Assembly: GCA_009380025.1 (NCBI GenBank)
Contig: WHSP01000007.1
Coordinates: 1 to 64,000 of the forward strand
Reading direction: 5' to 3'
DNA: 64,000 nt
Source: Gemmatimonas sp.
GTDB taxonomy: Bacteria > Gemmatimonadota > Gemmatimonadetes > Longimicrobiales > Longimicrobiaceae
The notes beneath the pieces were generated by a model. The model was not told the DNA's origin and ran no database searches. It saw only the letters and a list, made by a program, of their open reading frames with translations. Both the position numbers and the translations under genes were made by a program. Positions 57,471-64,000 of this stretch are shown here, piece by piece (position 1 is the stretch's first letter; each line of letters starts with the position of its first letter).

Positions 57471-59243
57471 GTGTTCCAGATCGATCGTCTCCTCTTAGGC
57501 GGAGCGGTACTGCTGCTGCTCGCAATCGTCTCGAGTAAGTTCTCCGCACGAGTCGGCTTGCCCGTTCTCGTGCTATTCCTGGTGGTCGGAATGCTTGCGG
57601 GCTCGGAGGGGATCGGAGGGATCGCCTTCGAGAACTATGCGCTGGCCCATGGGATCGGGACCGTCGCGCTGGCGACAATCCTGTTCGATGGCGGCCTGAG
57701 GACGCCGTTGCGAGCGATCCGCGTCGCCTGGAAACCGTCGATTCTGTTGGCGACCGTGGGGGTCCTCATTACCTCGCTGGTCACCGGAATCGCGGCCGCC
57801 CGAATTCTCGACATCTCCCTCCTCGAGGGGATCCTTCTCGGAAGCATTGTTGGCTCGACCGACGCGGCCGCCGTCTTCTCTCTGCTCCGGTCTGCCGGAG
57901 TAAATCTGAAAGAGCGCCTTTCCGCAACGCTCGAACTGGAGAGCGGATCCAACGATCCGATGGCAGTCTTTCTGACCGTGGGTCTCCTGGAAGTCCTCTT
58001 GGGCGGGATGGATCTCGGGCCCGGACTCGCGGGGTTCTTCGTCCTCCAAATGGGGGTTGGGGCGGCTGTCGGGCTGGGGGTGGGTTGGGCCGCAGTACGC
58101 TTGATCAATCGGATCAATCTCGAGGCCGCAGGGCTCTATCCTGTACTGACCGCCTCATGTGGGATGCTGGCATACGGAGCCGCCGCCACGCTTTCGGGAA
58201 GCGGGTTTCTGTCGGTGTACCTTGCCGGCATCGTCCTCGGGAACAGCCGAGTCGTCTTTCAGCGGGGTACGCTGTTCTTCCACGATGGTCTCGCCTGGGC
58301 AGGACAGATCACAATGTTCGTCGTGTTGGGACTCTTGAGTTTCCCGAGCGCGTTGGTGAACATTGCTGGCCCCGGGCTGACCATCGCCATCGTCCTGACA
58401 TTGATTGCCCGGCCGCTGGCGGTTGTGCCGCTCCTCCTTCCCTTCGGCTTCAATGTAAGGGAGATCGCTCTGGTTTCCTGGGTCGGATTGAAGGGGGCGG
58501 TCCCCATCATCCTCGCCACCTTCCCGCTCCTTTTTGGTCTTCCCGATGGTGATATCCTCTTCAATGTCGTCTTCTTCGTCGTTCTTGTGTCGGCGATCAC
58601 GCAGGGGTGGTCACTACCGCTCCTTGCCCGGAACCTCGGGCTCGCAGAAGAAATCGTATCCGTTCCCCCTGTTACTCTTGAGATCACGTCACTTCGTGAC
58701 GTCGATGCCGACATCGTCGAATACACGGTAACCGAGGAAACCCGAGCCGCCGGGAAGCGGCTGAACCAGCTTGCCCTTCCCGACGGCGTCGTGGTCGCGA
58801 TGATCGCTCGGGAGAACGCCCTCATTCCTCCTCGTGGATCGACGCAAATCGCACCGGGAGATCACATCTTTCTCGTTCTGCGTCCAGCAACACGGCTGCT
58901 CGTGGATCGTGTCTTTAGCCGGGATCGAACGACTCATGCAGAACTTCCCCCACTCGTAGAGTTTCCGCTGACGGGTTCGGCCACCGTCGACGAACTGTGG
59001 CAGTTCTATGGGATCCAACTCGGAATCGGCGGAAGTCAAACTCTGGACCAGGTCCTTCGAGAGCGACTCGGGGCCGACTTGCGACCTGGAAGCACCCTCG
59101 TCGTGGAAAACTTCGCTTTGTACGTGCGGGAGATCGTGGACGGACGGATCACGACAGTTGGGCTTGCGATTTCCGAGAGCCTCTCGCCAGACCGTGTCAT
59201 CCAGCCCACTCCCTTCGAGGAAGACGGGTCTGGTTCGGAGTGA
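57471..59243 (+). CDS. Cation/proton antiporter, NhaP2/CvrA type, with TrkA-C domain
   Basis: 590 residues from a GTG at 57471. About twelve hydrophobic segments carry the CPA1 features FDGGLRTPLRAIRVAWKPS, GSIVGSTDAAAVFSLL (membrane Asp) and LELESGSNDPMAVFL. Residues about 405-485 are a TrkA-C-like domain (RPATRLLVDRVF at its end) and the last 100 a CorC-HlyC-like one, as in K+/H+ antiporter NhaP2. It exchanges potassium or sodium for protons at the inner membrane. The segment before it contains a terminator and no gene. Confidence 0.9.
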   Translation: MFQIDRLLLGGAVLLLLAIVSSKFSARVGLPVLVLFLVVGMLAGSEGIGGIAFENYALAHGIGTVALATILFDGGLRTPLRAIRVAWKPSILLATVGVLITSLVTGIAAARILDISLLEGILLGSIVGSTDAAAVFSLLRSAGVNLKERLSATLELESGSNDPMAVFLTVGLLEVLLGGMDLGPGLAGFFVLQMGVGAAVGLGVGWAAVRLINRINLEAAGLYPVLTASCGMLAYGAAATLSGSGFLSVYLAGIVLGNSRVVFQRGTLFFHDGLAWAGQITMFVVLGLLSFPSALVNIAGPGLTIAIVLTLIARPLAVVPLLLPFGFNVREIALVSWVGLKGAVPIILATFPLLFGLPDGDILFNVVFFVVLVSAITQGWSLPLLARNLGLAEEIVSVPPVTLEITSLRDVDADIVEYTVTEETRAAGKRLNQLALPDGVVVAMIARENALIPPRGSTQIAPGDHIFLVLRPATRLLVDRVFSRDRTTHAELPPLVEFPLTGSATVDELWQFYGIQLGIGGSQTLDQVLRERLGADLRPGSTLVVENFALYVREIVDGRITTVGLAISESLSPDRVIQPTPFEEDGSGSE

Positions 59244-59321
59244 GTATCTGGCAAGTCATTCCGGCTTCGGGCCGAGATTTCGAGCACGGACGCCAGCTAC
59301 TTCGATCGACTGGATCGAGGC

Positions 59322-59519
59322 TCACTCTTCTTCAGCGACATCGTCCCTTTCCTGCTTCGTCGGAAAACCGCATCGCCTCGATCCCTTCCTCCGTCGTCTC
59401 CTCAAATCCTGGACAACTCTGAACTCCGCCTTGGTCTCAGCACGCATGAAGGCGAACCATGCTGCGATGGCGATTAGCACAACCAACAGAGCCAACCCGA
59501 GGGTGAGGACAGTTTCCAT
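59322..59519 (-). CDS. Small single-helix membrane protein
   Basis: 65 residues. METVLTLGLALLVVLIAIAA is the start of one membrane helix; a basic segment (DLRRRRRKGSRR) follows. AGGAG eight bases upstream of the ATG supports it. No family recognised. It is tail to tail with the antiporter gene. Confidence 0.5.
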   Translation of the reverse strand: METVLTLGLALLVVLIAIAAWFAFMRAETKAEFRVVQDLRRRRRKGSRRCGFPTKQERDDVAEEE

Positions 59520-59579
59520 GAGTGGTCTCCTCTGTCCGTGATTCCCGCAGGGAGAGGCCTGCCGGCTTAGATCACAATG

Positions 59580-59955
59580 CTATTGCCGTTCGGTGATTGT
59601 GCTGTCGACTTCGCCGTCGAGAGTGTCCGCGGCCTCATTGTCTCCAAGCTCAACTTCGATCCCAGAGTCCATACTTGCCCTGGCCCGCGCGAAGCCCTGA
59701 AGGCCTTGACGGATGGACCGACGAGCGCTCTCGAGCCGCTCCTGACCGCCGCGCTCTACCGCGTCGAGCGCCAATTCGACCCCCCACCGTAGCTCTCGTA
59801 CCGCCGAGCCGTACAAGATAGACAGTTCCAAACAACCAGAGGGCGACACCGGCGACGGTCCCCGCTGCGAGGGCGCGAGGCTCGTCGCCACCTACACGGT
59901 GCTGCTCCTGCTGCTCGCGCTCAGTCAGTGGGTGCTGGCGTGGATTTTCGGGCAT
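59580..59955 (-). pseudogene. Small membrane protein frameshifted at a G run
   Basis: From the ATG at 59955 (MPENPRQHPLTEREQQEQ) the frame gives a membrane helix (AAGTVAGVALWLFGTVYL). Near a six-G run (plus-strand C run at 59779-59784) coding jumps frame to VELALDAVERGGQERLESAR and continues to a stop at 59580. Removing one G gives a continuous 125-residue protein. Assembly error or real indel; family unknown. Confidence 0.4.
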
Positions 59956-60243
59956 GAACCGCCGCCCTCTCTCCTCCATCTCCCCGTGCCGAACCTGACG
60001 TTGGCGTACCTGCTCGGCGGGGTAACAACCGGCACTGTGCTGGGCGTCCCTGGCCGCTTCGGCAACCGGGTGCAGGCTGATGAAAGAACCGAATACCACC
60101 ACCTCCGGGCGGCCGAGGTCTCTCTGCCGCGTGCAGGGCTCGAAGCGGGGTTTTCTGATGGCCTCCGAGTCCCACTGCGCTGCCCCATTCGCCTGCATCT
60201 CAGGTCCGCACGCATAGAGCAGGGCTGTTATGAGGCAAGGGAG

Positions 60244-60876
60244 CGCGGCACGCGATCCAGGTTGCTCCCCGCATATATCGACATCATGCTGGCCGTGGAC
60301 GACATCGAAGCGGCACGCACCGCCGCCGCCGAGCTGGGGGAGATCGCTGGCGAGATGAGCGCCCCATTGCTGCGGGCCGTTGCCGCGCAGGCGAAGGGGG
60401 CCGTCCTCCTGGCCCGTGGAGACGCCCGGAACGCACTCCCTGCTCTGCGCGAGGCCTTGACGGGCTGGCAGGAGCTCGAAGCGCCGTACGAAGCCGCACG
60501 TGTCCGCGTCCTGATCGGGCTCGGCTGCCGAGAGCTCGGGGACAAGGAAACCGCGGAAATGGAGATCGACGCCTCCCGCCGCGTCTTCGAACAGCTCGGT
60601 GCAATACCAGACCTCAGCCGTGTAGAGGAGCTCTCCCGGATCGAAGGGCCGAAGTCAGCAGGCGGTCTGACCCCGCGCGAGATTCAGGTGCTTCGCCTGG
60701 TCGCCACCGGTAAGACGAACAAAGTCATTGGCGCCGAGTTGTTCATAAGCGAGAGAACGGTGGATCGGCACGTAAGCAGGATACTGGCGAAGCTGGGATT
60801 ATCGTCCCGGTCGGCGGCTACCGCGTTCGCTTATGAGCACGACCTCCTGGAGCTACGGCCATCGGCGGGAGGATAG
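60244..60876 (+). pseudogene. LuxR-family transcriptional regulator, C-terminal remnant
   Basis: The last 210 residues of a TPR-containing LuxR regulator: SRLLPAYIDIMLAVDDIEAA, ALPALREALTGWQELEAPYE, and the helix-turn-helix LTPREIQVLRLVATGKTNKV, ELFISERTVDRHVSRI. Regulators of this kind have several hundred more N-terminal residues (often an ATPase domain); none is found upstream, where other frames start. It may still be translated from the ATG at 60286, but is probably a remnant. It ends tail to tail with the AbiEi fragment. Confidence 0.6.
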
Positions 60877-61051
60877 TAGCCCATACACGAGAGTCGGGCT
60901 GGGCCCCCGCGAAACGCCAGACGGCATCGAGTTGCTTTGGATACAGCCGTCGATAATCCGTGAGGGCTTCGACGGCGACGTCGGTCCCGATCTTGTTGCG
61001 GAACTTGAAGCAGTCTGCCACCGTCTTGGCCGTGCTGACCCGCACCGTCAC
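60818..61051 (-). pseudogene. AbiEi-type antitoxin, C-terminal remnant
   Basis: VTVRVSTAKTVADCFKFRNK followed by IGTDVAVEALTDYRR is the conserved C-terminal core of AbiEi-family antitoxins (type IV toxin-antitoxin). The N-terminal winged-helix part is missing; a TAA stops the frame about 35 bases upstream of the GTG. The AbiEii toxin gene is not nearby. Confidence 0.6.
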
Positions 61052-61405
61052 CCCCCTACGTCGGCGGCATCGTTCGTAGTCACGAATCCTCGGCTCTTAT
61101 TGTTAAGTGCCGAGAAAACGTGACAATCGCACTCGTGTGAAGCAAGTGGGGGAACCGTGATACTATGGCGAGAAAAGAAGCTGAAGGGGACCCTCCGCTT
61201 TGTCGGGCCGCGATGCCTGAGAAGCCGTGGTGAACGGGTTTGGCGTGCTCGATCCTGGCAGGCAGGATATCGCGGACTAATGGCCTTGAGGATGGTTGCT
61301 GGAAGCCCGGGGGTCCCCTACGTTGCTTTCCTCACGTCATCGCCTACCCCACCCAACGCCAATCGGTCGCCGAGTCTCCGACCCGATCACCACATCGCCT
61401 GATCA
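61052..61405. other. Leader region of the three-gene operon
   Basis: No gene supported. It should hold the promoter of the downstream operon; I see no good -35/-10 pair. AT-rich near 61100-61115. Confidence 0.4.
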
Positions 61406-62212
61406 ATGGAAGCGAACGCCGTCACCTCCTGGACAGACACAACGACAGAATCTCTCGAGGGCGCCCTTGCCCACACCGAACGGGATGCGGAGCTGGCGCT
61501 ACGCGCCGAGTCTGCAGTTCACCGGGAGCTGAAGAGAGTCCGGAATTCCGCTGTGCAGGGGGCGCTCAAGGACCTCAGGAAGAGTCTCGCCGAAGCTGAA
61601 CAGCTTGCGGACGCGCTCCGCGAGTCGGTGCGGGTTCTGCGCGCAGGTTGGACATTCGATGAGCGTACCCACCTTGAATCCGGCGCCTACACGACCGAGC
61701 TCCTCGGCGTCGCGAGGGAGCAAGGGGTGAAGCTGTTCGAGCAAGACGAGCGGATCCTCAGCTATCCCTCGCTCGTCCGTTTGCTGCCCGGCGAGGCTGC
61801 CGTCGAGATCGATCGCAAACGCGAGAAGCGAATCCGGCCGTCCGTCCTCGCCGAACTGCTCGGCGCGCGCCAACAGAAGCCGCCACGGTTCAAGCCCGAG
61901 CCGTTCCTGGAAGCCCTTCTGCGAGCGTATCGCCTGGCTCTGCCGGAGAAAAAGGGACGAGCGATGGGCTCGACCGTGTCCCTCCTCGAGATTTATCAGA
62001 TTCTGACTCTCTTCCCCGGGAGTGCTCGGGATTACACCAAACAGGAGTTCGCACGGGACATCTATCTTGTCGACCAGAGCGGCGTGCGAACACGGGAAGG
62101 ATTGCGCGTGAGCTTCCCCGCGGCGACCGGGACCAAGTCCGGCGGCACCCTTTCGACCGTCACGCGGGAGGGCGAGCTGAAAGTGTACTACGGCGTAGCG
62201 TTCCGGCCATGA
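61406..62212 (+). CDS. Unrecognised protein of a putative defence operon, coiled-coil N terminus
   Basis: 268 residues. Residues about 15-85 are strongly helical and charged (RELKRVRNSAVQGALKDLRK, SLAEAEQLADALRESVRVL), probably a coiled coil. The middle has a basic stretch (EIDRKREKRIRPSVLAELLG) and the end YTKQEFARDIYLVDQSGVRT, then LKVYYGVAF. I recognise no family. Its stop overlaps the next ATG by four bases, so it is the first gene of a tight operon with two ATPase-like proteins. Confidence 0.75.
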   Translation: MEANAVTSWTDTTTESLEGALAHTERDAELALRAESAVHRELKRVRNSAVQGALKDLRKSLAEAEQLADALRESVRVLRAGWTFDERTHLESGAYTTELLGVAREQGVKLFEQDERILSYPSLVRLLPGEAAVEIDRKREKRIRPSVLAELLGARQQKPPRFKPEPFLEALLRAYRLALPEKKGRAMGSTVSLLEIYQILTLFPGSARDYTKQEFARDIYLVDQSGVRTREGLRVSFPAATGTKSGGTLSTVTREGELKVYYGVAFRP

Positions 62213-63186
62213 TTAGACCCGAGGATTACGTCGAGTTCGTCCGCCGGGAATATCTCGGGGAATTCGTACGTTCCGGAGGGGCAACAGTGAAGTTCGTGCT
62301 GCCACAGGACGGCCTCTCCATCGCCAATGTCGGGGAGGGATTGAGGCGAGCCGCGGAACAGGAAGGGTTTGTCTACGCACGGGTAGACGCGGCCGCCGTG
62401 AAGGTACACATGATCGACAAGGTGTTCAACGCCATTGCACGGCAGGTCGATTGGAACGCTCTCGCCTGGCACGTTGTCCGCGAAACCCTAGGCGAGTTGA
62501 GATTTGATATCCCGTCGGGCGAGTCTCGGCCGACACTGGAGGAGATCGCTTGCGCCAACGACTACGATCCCGCCGAGCTGCGTCGCGAGTTCAATCGGCG
62601 ACTGCAGACCAAGCTGTTCCGCGACTACCAGATGGCGCAGGAGTTCCGGATCGCGATGATCCGATTGTGTCAAGCCCAGGTGGACGCCAGCGCGGCTGCG
62701 CAGACCACGGCGATAGCGATCACCGATTGGCTGACGGGTGACCTAAAACGAATCGTCGCGCTCAAACCTGCGCTGATCTTCCAGAGGATCGGCCGGCACA
62801 ATGCGCGGCACATGCTGTTTTCGCTGGCCTGGTGGTTGACCCGAGCGGGCCGGGCCGGGCTCGTGCTCGAGCTGGACGTCCGCCGCTGCTTGCTGGCACG
62901 CCGTGCTGACGTGCCGCCGGATTCCGTGCACTACTCGAAGCCGGCGACACTCGATGCCTATGAAGTGCTGCGACAACTGATCGACGCGACCGACGAGCTG
63001 AGCTATTGCTTCACGCTGGTTTCTTGCGCGCCGGAATTCCTGACGGACCCCGCCCGCGGTGTCGACGCATACCTCGCGCTCAAGTTGCGAATCTGGGACG
63101 ACGTTCATGATGCCCGGCGGGCAAATCCTCTGTCTGCATTGGTCCGCCTGACCGCTAACGCTCCACCGCTCGAGGAGCGCGCATGA
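62209..63186 (+). CDS. BrxC/BrxD-like (DUF2791-like) protein lacking Walker A
   Basis: 325 residues. IRPEDYVEFVRREYLGEFVR, then EGFVYARVDAAAVKVHMIDK and VFNAIARQVDWNALA resemble the DUF2791/BREX ATPase group, with MAQEFRIAMIRLCQAQ in the middle. At the place a P-loop would be, the sequence is GGATVKFVLPQDG, which lacks the GxxxxGKS pattern. It is probably a regulatory or structural partner of the ATPase encoded next, with four-base overlaps on both sides. Confidence 0.65.
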   Translation: MIRPEDYVEFVRREYLGEFVRSGGATVKFVLPQDGLSIANVGEGLRRAAEQEGFVYARVDAAAVKVHMIDKVFNAIARQVDWNALAWHVVRETLGELRFDIPSGESRPTLEEIACANDYDPAELRREFNRRLQTKLFRDYQMAQEFRIAMIRLCQAQVDASAAAQTTAIAITDWLTGDLKRIVALKPALIFQRIGRHNARHMLFSLAWWLTRAGRAGLVLELDVRRCLLARRADVPPDSVHYSKPATLDAYEVLRQLIDATDELSYCFTLVSCAPEFLTDPARGVDAYLALKLRIWDDVHDARRANPLSALVRLTANAPPLEERA

Positions 63187-64000
63187 ACGAACGTCAGGTG
63201 CAGCAACGGCGTGCCATCGAGGCTTTGCGCTCCGGCGTTCCCAATCGTGATGCCGTGAGGGCATTGGGTTCTACCCAGGGCGCCATTGAACACAGCTTCG
63301 TCCAAAAACTCGTGGAGGTGCGCAGCGGCGCGAACGCGGGGGGTCTCCTGGTGGCCGGGGGCTTCGGAACCGGGAAGTCGCATCTCCTGGAGTTTCTGCA
63401 GCATCGGGCTCTCGAAGAGCGATTCGTGGTCAGCGAGGTGGTGATCAGTAAGGAGACGCCGCTGCACGATCCGGCAAAGATTTTCCGTTCCGCGATCGCC
63501 GCGGCGACGCTGCCGGACAGACGCGGGGACGCGCTCACGGCGATCGCCACGGCGCTCCGCTTCGACAGCCCCGACTACCGGCAATTCTACCGCTGGACCG
63601 GGACCCCCGAGGCGCGTCTCGACGAGCGCTTCGCCGCCACACTCTACCTGTACGAACAACTGGGAGCGGAGGACCTCGAGTTTTCCGACCGAATACGGCG
63701 GTTCTGGGCGGGAGATCCGATCACGCTGTCAGAGTTGAGGCGTAAGCTTCGCGAGTGCAGTCAGGCGGCGACTTGGGTGTTACCGAAGATCTCCACCCGG
63801 GAGTTGGCACTGCAGCGCTTCCGCTTTGCCGCCGGCCTTATGCGCTGCGTCGGATATGCCGGTTGGGTGCTGCTCTTCGACGAAGTCGAATTGATCGGCC
63901 GGTATTCGCTCCTCCAGCGAGCCAGATCCTACGCGGAGCTGGCTCGTTGGGTGGCAGGCTTCGACACTGAACCATTCCCGGGCGTTACCGCGGTGCTGGC
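63183..64000 (+). CDS. BrxD-like DUF2791 P-loop ATPase, partial (3' end outside window)
   Basis: 272 codons to the window edge. QQRRAIEALRSGVPNRDAVR, LVAGGFGTGKSHLLEFLQHR (Walker A at 59-66), VVSEVVISKETPLHDPAKIF and GWVLLFDEVELIGRY (Walker B about 228-234) are the features of the BREX ATP-binding protein BrxD/DUF2791. In type 2 BREX, BrxD is a core gene; DUF2791 proteins also occur beside helicases outside BREX. Overlaps the previous gene by four bases (ATGA). Confidence 0.85.
   Translation, partial: MNERQVQQRRAIEALRSGVPNRDAVRALGSTQGAIEHSFVQKLVEVRSGANAGGLLVAGGFGTGKSHLLEFLQHRALEERFVVSEVVISKETPLHDPAKIFRSAIAAATLPDRRGDALTAIATALRFDSPDYRQFYRWTGTPEARLDERFAATLYLYEQLGAEDLEFSDRIRRFWAGDPITLSELRRKLRECSQAATWVLPKISTRELALQRFRFAAGLMRCVGYAGWVLLFDEVELIGRYSLLQRARSYAELARWVAGFDTEPFPGVTAVL

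Overview
The window is high-GC bacterial chromosome from a Gram-negative organism: it has an LpxH-type metallophosphoesterase, outer-membrane beta-barrel proteins, a TonB-dependent-receptor-like protein and many lipoproteins. Large orphan MacB/FtsX-like permeases (ADOP type), a beta-propeller lipoprotein, a HEAT/cyclophilin lipoprotein and paired M16 peptidases would suit Gemmatimonadota or a similar phylum. That placement is inference; there is no rRNA or other phylogenetic marker here.

1-19 kb is mostly minus-strand housekeeping. It holds a HEAT-repeat/cyclophilin lipoprotein with a second lipoprotein behind it, a YbgC-like thioesterase, glutamate racemase, a cystathionine beta-synthase-like enzyme, MutS, the DNA polymerase III delta subunit, an ECF sigma factor with a zinc-finger anti-sigma, a Nudix hydrolase overlapping an M16 pair (one active, one lacking zinc ligands), a YdcF protein and a TPR protein. 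LpxH-like, rhomboid protease and adenosine deaminase lie on the plus strand.

19-31 kb is mixed: an orphan xanthine dehydrogenase-type molybdenum subunit, a toxin-antitoxin pair whose toxin is frameshifted, an intact ADOP permease, a beta-propeller lipoprotein, tRNA-Leu(UAA), rpe-rpiA, a polyproline-linked outer-membrane protein and an unrecognised duplicated helical protein.

31.8-50 kb is a near-continuous minus-strand core: yicC-gmk-rpoZ-coaBC-udg-dnaB-ispD-arginine-phosphatase-like-aroE-comF-gapA-pgk-tpiA-secG, with many 4-bp start/stop overlaps, preceded by gltA, icd, pepA and a TonB-receptor-like gene. It joins lower glycolysis, TCA entry, CoA, isoprenoid and shikimate steps with replication and repair.

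50-64 kb is accessory. After a cytochrome/copper-monooxygenase-like protein and a lipoprotein come a vapBC pair whose toxin carries an in-frame amber codon, a frameshifted ADOP permease fused to a dihydrofolate-reductase-like stub, an intact MNT/HEPN pair, a poorly coding stretch, a K+/H+ antiporter, a frameshifted small membrane gene, a LuxR C-terminal remnant and an AbiEi antitoxin remnant. At 61.4 kb a tight three-gene operon begins: an unknown coiled-coil protein, a P-loop-less ATPase-like protein and a BrxD/DUF2791-like P-loop ATPase cut by the window edge. It is the best candidate here for a poorly described, probably anti-phage, system.
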